Origin: Amaranthus tricolor
Lineage: Eukaryota > Streptophyta > Magnoliopsida > Caryophyllales > Amaranthaceae
DNA: 64,000 nt
Direction of reading: 5' to 3'
NCBI RefSeq assembly: GCF_026212465.1
Contig: NC_080047.1
Coordinates: 40,846,422 to 40,910,421 of the forward strand
A program made the position numbers and the translations under genes. Positions 26,901-38,115 of this stretch are shown one piece after another (the stretch's first letter is position 1; each line of letters opens with the position of its first letter). The notes beneath the pieces were generated by a model. The model saw only the letters and a program-made list of their open reading frames with translations. It did no database searches and was not told the DNA's origin.

Positions 26901-27230
26901 AAACAAAGATTAAAAAACCCAAAGAAAAAAACGTTACTAGAAAACTCCAAGACTCGTAAATCCTGAAGCAAAAGCGTTCCTTCTTGGCACGCGTGACATT
27001 TTATTTGCATGGTTATGATAAATTAAAGATCACATGCAAATATTTTTTATAAGTCGTTAAATTCATATTAATTGTCGTATTTAGTTTTTGCACGCCGTAG
27101 AATATACTAATTTTATTATAAATATTTTTTATTATACAACGTTAAAAATTATAAAATTTAATATTAATAAAATTTTGAGACAATTAAATAAGAACTCACT
27201 TGTCTCTATTTTGATGTCTAATGTTGTGCG
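23920..27230. other. TBCCD1 3' flank and AT-rich intergenic DNA
   Basis: The first few hundred bases should contain the TBCCD1 3' UTR. From about 24.3 kb on the sequence is strongly AT-rich. Two related words, GTCGACATGTGTCCTAATC (about 25942) and GACACGTGTCAATCTTG (about 26325), are each followed by TTCATTAGTA and may mark ends of one old element of unknown class. The open frame at 26536-26721 is AT-driven and not supported. Confidence 0.5.
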
Positions 27231-27775
27231 ACAGCGGAAGCAAAGTTGATAAACAACAATGAAACAACAAGAAACTCAATGCAAACAACAAGAAAATGAC
27301 ACAAGAAATTAACGTGGTTCATTATCAACGTGATAGCTACGTCCACCGGCACCGAGAACAAACAATTTCATTATGATCGCAAAGAATACAAGATGAATTA
27401 CAATCACGCTCACAAATTACGATGACTCTCTTGTGATCTCTCTTTCAATTTGTGAATCATACAACCCTAGGCTAACAAGGAGGTGTATTTATAATAAAAC
27501 GACTTGAAAGACGGTTTTAGGGACTAAGTAACCACAAATAACCGACCACAAATAAAGGTAATGTCCCAAAAGACGGTTCCCGTGAAAAGAAACTTCAATT
27601 GCGCGACCCGCGTAAAATTACGCGAGCCGCGAAGGAGGACCAGAAGCAACTCCGCGGCCCGCAGGAGAATTACGCGCCTCCCATAGCATGATCTGTACAG
27701 GCTCCGCGCCCGCGGAGATCAATCTGTCCCAAAATTCATCTTCTTCCTGTTTTGCTAGTTTGAGTCATTACTTAG
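27230..27775 (-). mobile_element. LTR-like element with GC-rich palindromic cassette (copy 1)
   Basis: The minus-strand TATA sequence TATAAATA (27486-27493) is preceded, on that strand, by an unusually GC-rich block at about 27600-27720 (GCGCGACCCGCG, CCGCGGCCCGC, CGCGCCCGCGGAG). Downstream of TATA is the inverse of TTAACGTGGTTCA (about 27311). The same layout occurs at 34.5-35.1 and 37.05-37.7 kb. It looks like a solo or short LTR. Terminal TG/CA and target duplication were not resolved. Confidence 0.5.
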
Positions 27776-28360
27776 CAACAATTAGATTAAAAATAAAATA
27801 TAAATTAAGAGTGTTCAGTAATAGTGTCAAAAGGTTAAATAGGACAATTAATATGAATTAGAAGGAGTATAATCATAAGATGATGTAGAATCAAATAAGA
27901 AGGATTTTTAAATGAAAAGAATGAGAAAGATTTTTATTAATCACTATATACAAAAAAGATATTATATTATAAATTAAGAACATTCTTCAGAATTATAACA
28001 TAGCATCTTTTTATATAAGATAGTGACTTTTACATTTAAGTGTTTTTTGCTCGATCGTGACCTTAGATTTTTTTATCTTATGCAAACCAAGAGTGTAGAA
28101 TGTTTTTTATTCATCTCATTTTAAGTACCTTTTTTATTGGATCCCCATCATAAGATAATATTTTTATAGCTTATAAAATATGTTAACTTTATATTTGATG
28201 AATTAAAGATAGTGACATGCAAAGTTTTTAACACATTAAAAATTTTTATAATTTTGAGATGATAACTTCTTAACGTGTATATTTTGTATATTTTTTTTAT
28301 TATATGGTGATATTAAGGATAAACATTCAAATTTATTTCGTCGTATAATTTTGATTCTTA
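27770..28360. other. Intergenic DNA upstream of the FTIP3-like gene
   Basis: Contains a right-hand fragment of the Stowaway-like family (about 27780-27872: ATTAAAAATAAAATATAAATTAAGAG-type core, ending AGAAGGAGTAT). The remainder is AT-rich DNA that should include distal promoter sequence of the downstream gene. No gene seen. Confidence 0.45.
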
Positions 28361-29308
28361 TGTGTTCACCGCTGTTGCGCCCACCAAAGGACTAAATTTA
28401 GAGAGAGAAACACCAAAAGCCAGTGAAAGCAAAAAAACAAGAGATAGAAATACTCTTAACGCTCCTATTTCTGAATGTGACATTTTATACGTACACTCTT
28501 TCTTCTTTCTGTGGTATCCTCTTCTCTTTGTTCCCACCGATTCTTCAGATCCCATTTCTTCTTTCTTCTTTCTTTTTTTTTTTTCCATTTACTCTTTTTT
28601 TTTTTAAAGAATTTCCCCCTTTTTTTCTTACATCTAATTCATTCTAGAGTTACCAAATCTTCATTTTTGTTGTTGTTTCATGAAATTATTATCTGGGTTT
28701 CATCCCATTTTGGGTTTTCTTGCTCAAGTTTGTGTCATTTTAATCTTCTAGAGCTTTTTTGTCGGGTAAGGTGCTAACATTTTTTATTTTTTTGTACTGT
28801 TTTTTTTTTTTTTTTTTTTTTTTTTCTTTTTTGATGTTTCACTTACCTTTTTTACACTTCTATATTTTTCTTTGCTTCATCACATTTTCTTAGGGTTTTA
28901 CTTTACTTCCTCACATTCTTGTGTGTACTACATTTGTATGTTTATGATTTCTCCGTTTTTTTTCAAGTGGGTTTGCATGAGATGAAAATTTAATGCATTA
29001 TTGAAATGTGTTTTTTTTTGTTGGGTATTTACTGTTTCCTTTTTTGGGTTTTGCAGATTTAACCTGTTGAGATCTGTGGACTGTGGTTTATGTTAGGTTC
29101 TCTTTGAATTTACTTCCGGTTACCCATTTCCATTATCAGGTTATTATTTTTATTTGTCAAAAAAAGGGAAGGATATACTAGTTTAGTAGATATAATTGAA
29201 CGGTTGAACTCTGTTCCTAAATATCAGGTTAGAGTAACATTTATTTGAAATTTTAATTTTTCTAGCTAAAAAGATTGTATTTTGGGATTATTATTTGAGA
29301 TCCAGAAA
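28361..29308 (+). promoter_or_regulatory. Promoter/5' leader of the FTIP3-like gene with a probable leader intron
   Basis: Long CT/T-rich tracts (28480-28640, 28795-28830) precede the coding frame. A canonical donor CGG|GTAAGG at 28766 and acceptor TTTTGCAG ending at 29056 predict a 291-bp intron in the 5' UTR, which would fit the otherwise intronless coding sequence. Open frames here on both strands are products of the low-complexity tracts. Confidence 0.5.
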
Positions 29309-31636
29309 ATGCATAAGCCTCCTCATGAAGATTTTTCTCTCAAAGAGACTAATCCCCACCTTGGTGGGGGAAAAGTCACTGGAGATAAGCTAACTAGCAC
29401 TTATGACCTTGTTGAGCAAATGCAATACCTTTATGTTAGGGTTGTTAAAGCTAAAGATCTTCCTAGTATGGATGTTACTGGTGGTTGTGACCCTTATGTA
29501 GAAGTGAGGCTTGGTAATTATAAGGGTACGACTCGACATTTCGAGAAGAAGAGTAACCCTGAATGGCATCAGGTTTTTGCCTTTTCAAAGGATCGAATTC
29601 AGGCTTCGATTCTTGAGGTTAATGTGAAGGATAAGGATGTTGTTAAGGATGATTTTATAGGTAGGATTTATTTTGATCTTAGTGAGATCCCGAAAAGGGT
29701 TCCACCCGATAGTCCTTTGGCACCACAATGGTATAGGCTTGAAGATAAGAAGGGTGATAAGTCAAGAGGAGAGTTGATGTTAGCTGTTTGGTGGGGCACT
29801 CAAGCTGATGAAGCATTTCCTGAGGCGTGGCACTCGGATGCCGCCACTGTTAGTGGTAGTGATGCTCTTGCTAATATTCGTTCGAAGGTGTATCTTTCTC
29901 CTAAGCTTTGGTATTTGAGGGTTAATGTGATTGAGGCTCAGGATTTAGTTCCGAGTGACAAGGGTCGTTTTCCCGAAGTTTATGTAAAGGCTATACTTGG
30001 AAACCAGGCTCTTAGAACTAGAGTATCCCAGAGTAGGACCATCAATCCTATGTGGAACGAGGATCTTATGTTTGTAGCAGCAGAGCCTTTTGAAGAGCCC
30101 TTGATTTTGAGTGTGGAGGATAGAGTCGGGCCTAACAAGGACGAAGTGTTGGGGAGGTGCGCCATTCCGTTGCAATGTGTTGATAGGCGGCTTGATCATA
30201 AACCAATACTATCTAAGTGGTTCAATCTTGAAAAACATATTATCGTTGATGGCGAGAAAAAGAAGGAAATCAAGTTTGCTAGTCGCATTCATATGAGAAT
30301 TTGTTTAGAAGGTGGTTATCATGTTTTGGATGAGTCGACTCATTACAGTAGCGATCTCAGGCCAACTGCTAAGCAGTTGTGGAAGCATAGCATTGGAGTT
30401 CTAGAACTTGGTATCTTAACAGCACAAGGTTTGATGCCTATGAAGGTGAAGGACGGCCGTCAGATGACTGATGCTTATTGTGTTGCCAAATATGGTCAAA
30501 AATGGGTCAGGACGAGAACAATTATTGATAGCTTTAGCCCAAAGTGGAACGAGCAGTATACATGGGAGGTATACGATCCTTGCACCGTCATCACTGTTGG
30601 TGTATTTGACAACTGTCATCTACACGGAGGAGGAGACAAGGGTGGCGGAGCAAGAGATTCTAGAATTGGAAAAGTGAGGATTCGTCTTTCAACCCTTGAA
30701 ACTGACCGCGTGTATACTCATTCATACCCGCTGTTGGTATTGCATCAAACCGGAGTGAAGAAAATGGGTGAAATCCAATTGGCCGTAAGGTTTACTTGTT
30801 CGTCATTGCTCAATATGATGCATATGTACTCCCACCCGTTGCTGCCAAAGATGCATTATCTCAACCCGTTAACTGTAAGCCAGCTCGATAACTTAAGGCA
30901 CCAAGCCACCCAGATTGTGTCGATGAGGTTGAGTCGAGCTGAGCCACCTCTGAGGAAGGAAATAGTCGAGTATATGTTGGATGTGAGTTCTCACATGTGG
31001 AGTATGAGACGGAGCAAGGCAAATTTCTTCCGAATTATGAACGTCTTGTCTAGTATAATCTCGGTAGGAAGATGGTTTGACCAAATATGCAACTGGAAGA
31101 ATCCTGTCACCACTGTTCTTATCCACATCTTGTTCTTTATTTTGGTTATGTACCCAGAACTTATTTTGCCTACCATATTCTTGTATTTGTTCCTGATCGG
31201 CGTCTGGTACTATCGATGGAGGCCAAGACATCCTCCCCACATGGACACTCGTCTTTCTCACGCAGATTCCGCACACCCTGATGAACTGGATGAAGAATTT
31301 GATACATTTCCAACATCAAAACCGGCTGATATAGTAAGGATGAGGTATGATCGTTTGAGAAGTATAGCCGGGAGGATCCAGACTGTCGTTGGCGATTTGG
31401 CTACTCAGGGTGAGAGGCTCCAGTCTTTGCTTAGCTGGCGGGATCCAAGAGCAACGGCTTTGTTTGTCATCTTCTGCTTGGTTGCTGCTATCGTATTATA
31501 TGTCACACCGTTCCAGGTTGTGGCTCTGCTGACCGGGTTTTATGTGCTAAGACACCCAAGGTTCCGTCATAAGCTCCCATCCGTTCCCCTTAATTTCTTC
31601 AGAAGGTTGCCTGCTCGTACAGACTCGATGTTATGA
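29309..31636 (+). CDS. FTIP3: Multiple C2 domain and transmembrane region protein (FTIP3/MCTP3-4 type)
   Basis: Single uninterrupted frame of 775 residues beginning MHKPPHEDFSLKET. The frame is open a few codons further 5', but 29309 is the first ATG and matches the family start. Three C2 domains are visible: about 40-165 (LYVRVVKAKDLPSMD), about 200-330 (WYLRVNVIEAQDLVPSD) and about 360-490 (GVLELGILTAQGLMPMK). The C-terminal PRT_C region follows, with MRRSKANFFRI and RWRPRHPPHMDTRLSHAD, plus hydrophobic membrane segments near 605-645 and 715-755. It ends NFFRRLPARTDSML. This matches Arabidopsis FTIP3/MCTP3 (At3g57880) and MCTP4 almost throughout. The family tethers ER to plasma membrane at plasmodesmata. 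FTIP1 helps export FT protein, while FTIP3/4 affect STM localisation in shoot meristems. FTIP3 versus MCTP4 cannot be decided here. Intronless coding sequence is usual for this family. Confidence 0.95.
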   Translation: MHKPPHEDFSLKETNPHLGGGKVTGDKLTSTYDLVEQMQYLYVRVVKAKDLPSMDVTGGCDPYVEVRLGNYKGTTRHFEKKSNPEWHQVFAFSKDRIQASILEVNVKDKDVVKDDFIGRIYFDLSEIPKRVPPDSPLAPQWYRLEDKKGDKSRGELMLAVWWGTQADEAFPEAWHSDAATVSGSDALANIRSKVYLSPKLWYLRVNVIEAQDLVPSDKGRFPEVYVKAILGNQALRTRVSQSRTINPMWNEDLMFVAAEPFEEPLILSVEDRVGPNKDEVLGRCAIPLQCVDRRLDHKPILSKWFNLEKHIIVDGEKKKEIKFASRIHMRICLEGGYHVLDESTHYSSDLRPTAKQLWKHSIGVLELGILTAQGLMPMKVKDGRQMTDAYCVAKYGQKWVRTRTIIDSFSPKWNEQYTWEVYDPCTVITVGVFDNCHLHGGGDKGGGARDSRIGKVRIRLSTLETDRVYTHSYPLLVLHQTGVKKMGEIQLAVRFTCSSLLNMMHMYSHPLLPKMHYLNPLTVSQLDNLRHQATQIVSMRLSRAEPPLRKEIVEYMLDVSSHMWSMRRSKANFFRIMNVLSSIISVGRWFDQICNWKNPVTTVLIHILFFILVMYPELILPTIFLYLFLIGVWYYRWRPRHPPHMDTRLSHADSAHPDELDEEFDTFPTSKPADIVRMRYDRLRSIAGRIQTVVGDLATQGERLQSLLSWRDPRATALFVIFCLVAAIVLYVTPFQVVALLTGFYVLRHPRFRHKLPSVPLNFFRRLPARTDSML

Positions 31637-32768
31637 GACTTTGCTGAAAACTTTTTTTTTCGATCGTTAGCTGGATTCATTTTGGATGGCACCCGTTTTC
31701 CTGTATCATAAAGCTGCTGATTCTATAGTGCTCATTTTGGTATGATTAGTGACGAGAATGCTAGATATGGTATGCTATTTTAGCCCTTGTCTGCAAACTC
31801 GTAGAATCGAGGTTCTATGCTTTGTCTATCTTGTAGAATCTTTGGCCTGTTTGTTGAATACATGAGAACCCTGTTTATGTCTCAACTCTCGAGTCTTGAT
31901 CTGTGTCTATTATGTATTATCCTGCCTTTTTGTCTTATTGCTTAGTATAGTGAATAGTATCACAATTTTTCAAAGATTATGGCTAATGCTATCAAATGCA
32001 AGTACATTATGTATACCTTCCCCTAGTCTTAAAGTTAAATAGGTGTAGAGGGGTGCAAAACAAACTTGATATCTACCTGATTTGAGAATGAATTTGATTT
32101 AACTTGACTTTAAAATAAATTTAAAATAGTGTAAAAACAATGTGGATATAAGATACGATTTTACATCGACTCGAAACATCTAACCTGATGACTAGGAGTT
32201 AGTAGCCTCATATAGTGTACTCTAATTTGAACTTTTCTATCAAGGGTCAATTGGAGATGACATCCTTAATATTATAAGGATAAGATTGCATTTACCCGAG
32301 TCTCGACCCTTTTAATCTCCTGCTAGGTGCAAGTGTTGGTCAGTAAATGGCAGTGGAGCGTTCGACAAAATAGCTTGATGGTAGTTTTAGCTTTCTTAGA
32401 TACAAACAAATGATTGGAAAGTTAAATCATGTAATGCTAGTGCTTTGTAAGTTAGTCGATTGATACTGCTTTTTATGAATTAACTGATTTATATTAAGTT
32501 GCTCATACAAGCGGGTTTAAAATCAGCTCATTAAGTTTATTTGTAAAAAATTTGGTACAATCAATCACACAAATTAGCCATCCACTATCAACTATGTCAA
32601 AACTCTCCAACTTGAGTGGTTCTAAGAAATATTTTTGTGTTGCTACCTACCAATCTCTAAGGTAAGTTTCATTCGGAGTAGTTGAAAAGTGAGTTTTTGA
32701 AAACTGAATTATAGATTGTATATGGAATGGAGATATAATTCAATTCCTCTGTCTGTTTACTTATTAAG
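31637..32768. other. FTIP3-like 3' UTR and intergenic DNA
   Basis: The first few hundred bases (to about 31.95 kb) are the likely 3' UTR. Beyond that is AT-rich sequence with a TAGAGGGGTGC-like hAT-type terminus at about 32046, without a clear partner. No gene seen. Confidence 0.5.
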
Positions 32769-33027
32769 TAACCCTCCCTTCCACTCAAATGTTTTATTTA
32801 CTTTTTACGTACCATTCAATATATTTATTTTATCTTTAATATCCGTCACTATACATAACAAAATATTATAAAAAATGATACTAATAATCTTAGCATTGAG
32901 ATGAATCAAACAAGATCTCACTTAACTATGTTTTAATTTTAAATTAAGAATAAAATACAAATTAAGAGTGCTAAATAAATAGTATGCAAAAAGTAAATGT
33001 CCCATTTTATGTGGAATGGAGGGAGTA
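32769..33027. mobile_element. Stowaway-like MITE
   Basis: The left end ACCCTCCCTTCCACTCAAA and the inverse of the right end (CTCCCTCCATTCCACATAAA) form a TIR. TA flanks both sides (32769-32770, 33026-33027). The core AACAAGATCTCACTTAACTATGTTTTAA is shared with 17903-18147. Confidence 0.7.
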
Positions 33028-33344
33028 TTATTTATTATTTTGATATATTTTACTTATTTTCATCATTTTTATTTTCTAATTATAACTCATAATCTATATA
33101 ATTTAACTCTCATTTAAATACTCTCTTTTAAATTCATTCAAATTCAGATAGTTTATTTTCTCACTTTATTAGTTATTTAACTCTTTAACTTGAAAAAACA
33201 TCCGACTTGAAAAAAGAAATACTTAGATTTGTTTGACGACATCCTGCAAGTTTGGTGGAATATGTCAGACAGATGGATTAATTTTTTATTAGCCGTGTTT
33301 TGTTCTTTATGCTTTAGAATATTGAGACACTTATTTATAGACTA

Positions 33345-33585
33345 CTCCTCTATCTTCGTAGGATTAAAGTAAAGAGAAAGTTAGTAATTTTTAAGAAAAA
33401 AGTAGATTATAGTAATAAATAAAAATAGAGAATGAATTGCGTGGATAAAGTTAAAAGAGAATTAAAATGAATAAATGAGATTAAAAGGAATTGGTGGGCC
33501 ATTGTTCAAAAATAAAAATAATGCAAATTAAGTGGCACGGACTAAAATGGGAAATGATGCAAATTAAATGGGACGGAGAGAGTAC
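33345..33585. mobile_element. MITE-like remnant (CTCC termini)
   Basis: The left end TACTCCTCTATCTTCGTAGG and the inverse of the right end (TACTCTCTCCGTCCCATTT) form a weak TIR with AT-rich filler. The approximate size fits a Stowaway relative. Confidence 0.4.
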
Positions 33586-34490
33586 ATACGTACATTATTT
33601 TGCGAAACCAACATGTTTTTGGCCACCACTACTCCCGTTGAAACGTTAGGTCGAACAAATTTTGAATCGGGTTATTTTCGATTAGGTTAATTCGAGTTTG
33701 GTCGGGTCAACTATAGGTCGGGTTCGTGTTGGGTTTCTAATTATAAATTATTCTATAAAAATATCTGATAATTTTTTTTGCTTTCATAGAAAATATTTTA
33801 TATTAAAAAAAAATCAATTTACCGATTTTAGAATAGAATTAAAAATATAGTGAATTCCGATAAAAAATAATACGTAAATTTGAAACGGGTTAAAACTGTG
33901 ATGTTTGAGATAAAATTGGATTCTTTAGAATGGAGTATTTTAATCGTGTGTTTTGACAGCGTTAAGCGATCCGCAATTATTGGGTATTGTCTTATGGTGT
34001 GCTATGTTTTCCTTGTTCATGTGCATTAGGAGTTAAAAAATTTTGACATCTCTGAAACTGTGTATCTTTTTCTAGTGTGTATACTTAAAGAAATTGTACA
34101 AGCAAAGCTTGGAAAAAGGCTAGAAATTTTGCTACCGGAAAATAAATAAAGCACGCACCGCTGTATTTATGTTTTGAATTGAAAAATAAAAAAAATAAAA
34201 TTTAATGGTTTTGGATGATTTTTGACGGAAAAAGTTTACAAAAATTACAGTTGTAAAACGCTCAATAATACGAGGACGCCATTGATAATAAAAAAAATTA
34301 GGAATACCATTGATAAAGTGCCAAAACTTAGGGATATCATTGATAATTTTTCTTTATTTTAGTTTGTTGTTATGCATGACAAAAACTATAAAAGCTATTT
34401 GATCAAAATGCGACAAACAAATTGAAACTGAGAACGACAATGTATTAGAGTTCGAACAATGTGTTTCAAACTCCAATATTACCAAGATCG
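33586..34490. other. Repeat-derived intergenic DNA
   Basis: Contains a GGTCGGGT-rich patch (33645-33735), as in the terminal parts of hAT-type MITEs such as that at 62.4 kb. At 34265-34350 the motif (G/A)CCATTGATAA recurs three times at intervals of roughly 30-45 bp. No gene or intact element. Confidence 0.4.
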
Positions 34491-34499
34491 AGTGTATGA

Positions 34500-35260
34500 A
34501 GTTTTAGTGACAAACAAATTACGCTATCAATGATATCAATGTTTTGTAGGAGAAAATAAAGCAATAAAACGACACAAAGATTTAACGAGGTTCACCCAAC
34601 TAAGGCTACGTCCTCCGGTGTGTAGTATCTCTTATATTATCAAGAGGAGTTCAAAGAACTCCCAAATATGGAGAATTACAATAGAGAAGAGATATAGGCT
34701 AGTGTTTGGCTTGGGGTGTATTTTTGTGGATTATTACAATGTGATTGAGAGCTCTCTATTTATAGGAGAGATCACACTAAGTTACATTAAGTACATTAAA
34801 GCTATGATTAAATGATAATGAAACATCCCTAAGTACATGAAGAGTCATAAAACAACATTCTAGAGTATCAGAGACTTCGCTCGACCAAAACAGGGGTTCG
34901 CTCGGTCGAGCGGATTTCAAGAAGCTTCTGGTTGCATTTTGTCTGCTCGCTCGACCCAACCTGGAGCTCGCTCGGTCGAGTGAGCTGGTCGAGCGGTTCT
35001 TCAGAGGCTTCTGACAGTATTGCTCGACTTGCATACTAGAGCATCTTGAATCAACCTTTCCACTTGTTCATTAAGTCCCATAACTCTCACACTTCATTAC
35101 CTTATTAATCCATACTTAATCACCATCATAAATCAATCATCAAAACTTAACTTAATACACTCACATTAACACATTCATGGGATTCCATCCCAAAGGTCAC
35201 ACATAAATACACCTCATCAAATGTGCACTCAAGTCACACCAATCACAACAGAAACGAGTA
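34500..35260 (-). mobile_element. LTR-like element with CTCG-palindrome cassette (copy 2)
   Basis: The minus-strand TATAAATA (34757-34764) is preceded, on that strand, by a cassette at about 34868-35000. The cassette is built of repeated palindromic words: GCTCGACC, GCTCGGTCGAGC (twice), GCTCGCTCGACCC and GGTCGAGC. Inverse TTTAACGAGGTTCACCC occurs about 175 bp downstream (34577). The layout equals that at 27.2 and 37.1 kb. It is interpreted as a solo LTR or short non-autonomous retroelement. Termini were not resolved. Confidence 0.5.
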
Positions 35261-37040
35261 ATAAAAAACCAGACATTTAAAATAAAAATAAGTTTTATTA
35301 TCATTAATTCCATAATTGATGACCCAAGTACAAAACAGGAGTTAGAGTCAATGTTTACCTTAAATTGGTGGTTCAACTAGTGGTGGACAACAGTTGTTCC
35401 ACTCATATAAGTATTTTGGCACATTACATGTCTTCTGCTCTCACACTCACCGTTCCTGTATCCTTCTGCTGACTCTGCCTGCTTGTCTATTCTTAATGCT
35501 TTCCAGCCTGTATAAATGCAACCTTCTATTGAATTACTTCCTCCAAATACTTGCTATATTTTGGTTATAGGCGCTATTCATCACTTAGGCTTATTTATAT
35601 ATTGCAACTAATGTGTAGGTAAAAATATAGTTAAGTAGGATCTTGTTTGAATCGTTTAATCGTATACTTTTATATAATTTTTAGATATGTATAATTCAAT
35701 ATATAAATAAACAAATAACATATTGAATTGTGTAAAAAAATCAATGTAGCAAGTATAATGGAATTGAGGAAGTATTGATAGTCATATTTTCTCTTATAAC
35801 ATGTCACAATCGAGTGCGATTATTTGAGAACAAAAGAAGTACTTCTCATATCAATCTTATTGTCTTTATTCTAATTGTTTAAATAATGTGATAAATTTTC
35901 GATATTCCTGTTAATCTAACTGTCCAAAAGCCACATGTGAAAATAGAGAAGCGCTGGGCTCTCGCGATTTTGAGATAGTCCATGTAAAATCTTATTGTCT
36001 TTATTCTAATTTTCATCCGCTGATCAATATTTTTTTTTATTCTGGAGAATTTATAGTAGTTAATTTATATAATCACTATTTTGAAATTATCTTTATGGAG
36101 TATATTACTTTCTTCCTTTTTTGGTTTTCTCAAATATAATATTGAAATTTTAGAATTGAATTTTGACTATGAATTCTAATTCATCTATATTAAAATATAT
36201 ATTTATATAGAATGCTAATAGTTATTCATAATATATGTTTTTCGAATATTAATTTTTTTTTGAATTTAGGCACAATTAAAAGTTTTCACTCTTTAGTTTA
36301 CTTTGAAATGCCCAAAAAGTGAATGAAAATATTATACTTGATCTTAGCCTATAATAATATATTATTGAGAGATTGTATTATTAAAAGTAAAATTTTCCAA
36401 TAATTACAAGACAAGGGGCTTTATTCATCAATATAAACGTTATTTTGATTGTAATCATGCAATTTTTGTACCATGGTTCATGGTTGGATGTTTTGGAGAA
36501 ATCATGTGGACTAAACTTCAAATGTAGGAGTAATTATCTATGTTCATGTAGATTGAGTCGAGAATGTAGCGTAGATCCTCATTATAGAGCCATTAAAGAT
36601 ATGTTTATTAATTTTCAAGATGCGACTTGATGCAAGGGGATCTATATATTAATTTGACTAGAATCATATTACGAATTTAAAAGAGATAACTTAAGTGTAA
36701 TTTAACTCGAGCCAAGCTCACAATTAAAGTGTTAGAGCTTCTGTTGAGCCTGCATCTGTGAGCTAGTCGAGAATCAATCAAGCTTGAACTGAGCTTTAAA
36801 AAATTTTTGCCGATCTTTATTCAACCAGTTATTCTCTTGCGCAAAGAGATAACCTAAACGGAACACTAGAAATGAACAAAGCCTGCTTGCGCAAAGGGAA
36901 AAGGTATTTTAGGTGTTCAAGGCTAAAAATTGATATTTTATCTTTACCTTTGAGCCTTATTTGATTTTATTCTCTTATAATTTAAACAATTAGATTGTTG
37001 TTCTTCTAGCTTTATATATCAAATGAAAGTCTCAAAGAGG
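35261..37040. other. AT-rich intergenic DNA, nothing assignable
   Basis: No coding frame with family features. The open frame at 36445-36630 (61 codons) has no ATG-context support or homology that I recognise. Near-duplicate words (TCTTATTGTCTTTATTCTAATT at about 35865 and 35990) suggest small local duplications. Confidence 0.45.
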
Positions 37041-37044
37041 TTCA

Positions 37045-37690
37045 ACAATGAAAAAAAATAAAAAAATATAATGCAAAGATAAACACAAGTGTTTATGAGG
37101 GATCTTAAATACCTCACCCTCAAATGTAGTTTTATTATAAATGATTCAACAATACAATTATAATAAATCGCCCTTATCTTGAGAACAATCTCTCAAGATC
37201 ACAAATACTAAAGCAAAGTAAAAATAGTCTTAAGTTTCTAACAATGCACTAAACTACTCTCAATATGTGTGTTTGTGGTGGTCTTTGTTTTATGAATGAT
37301 ACTCCCTTTTATAGTGGAAGGTGAGTATCATTTTTAGAACCTCTCAATTACTCACCATAAAGCACAATTAACACCCCAAATAACTATGACAATAATCCTT
37401 ACAATAAACAATAGAGTAATGCACCGCATTATTGCACAATCACTAGAAATTCTAAACAAAACAGAATCCGATGCTGCCTGCTCGACTCTCGCTCGGTTGA
37501 GCCACTACCTCGCTCAATCGAGCAAGCCTTCAGACTAGCTACTGACTTGTTCTGACCATTCTGCTCGACCCACTCACTCCTCACTCGGCTATAAACCATT
37601 CAACCGGTTGAGCGAGTTTCAGCACTGCTCTCCACTTGTTGCCTCGATTAAGCAATCCTCATCTATCGTTCCAAACTTCAAACCATTCAC
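37045..37690 (-). mobile_element. LTR-like element with CTCG-palindrome cassette (copy 3)
   Basis: A TATAAAA-type TATA box on the minus strand (inverse of TTTTATA, about 37307-37313) lies downstream, on that strand, of a cassette at about 37483-37616. That cassette contains CTCGCTCGGTTGAGC, CTCGCTCAATCGAGC and CAACCGGTTGAGCGAG. It has the same architecture as the 34.5-35.26 kb element but is strongly diverged. Confidence 0.45.
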
Positions 37691-37959
37691 ATATGACACA
37701 TTTTTATCGACCCTCTCCAAAGTACAAGAAAAAGTATGTTCGATTATATGTTTAAAGTTAACGTCATTCATATGAATATTGGCACTTGTTTTAACAATAT
37801 AGCAAATATAACAATTTGAACAATTATGAGTTTGAAAATGGCTAGAGAGCATAAACTCCATGAAAACTCTTATTCAACATCAAACTAAAATCTAGAAAAT
37901 TTGTGGGTACTTGTAAACTAAAGTACAGTTGCCAATAAAAGTGTTCCAAACAAACCCGA

Positions 37960-38115
37960 CAATCAGATTTTTATCCTACCTTATAATTGAGCCCAACTAT
38001 AACCGACTTCAAAAATGAATTTACTATATTATGCTAAAACTACTAATGTGAACACAAAATCTAATTTTGAACCAACCTGAAACACCCGACTCAAAATCAA
38101 CCCGATGATTTGAAT
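37960..38115. repeat. hAT-like MITE fragment
   Basis: CCCGAC / CAACCCGATGA-type words end in AAGCACCTCTAG, the inverse of a CTAGAGGTGC hAT-like terminus. The other end is not recognisable. Confidence 0.35.

Noticed and set aside
28358..28777. Overlapping open frames on both strands upstream of FTIP3
   Set aside because: They arise from T/CT-rich low-complexity leader sequence.
29945..31281. Several antisense or shifted open frames inside the FTIP3-like coding sequence
   Set aside because: They are shadows of one strongly conserved 775-codon frame and have no motifs of their own.
34860..35000. GCTCGGTCGAGC repeats as a CRISPR-like or satellite array
   Set aside because: Spacing is irregular, units are short and degenerate, and the context is a plant LTR-like element.
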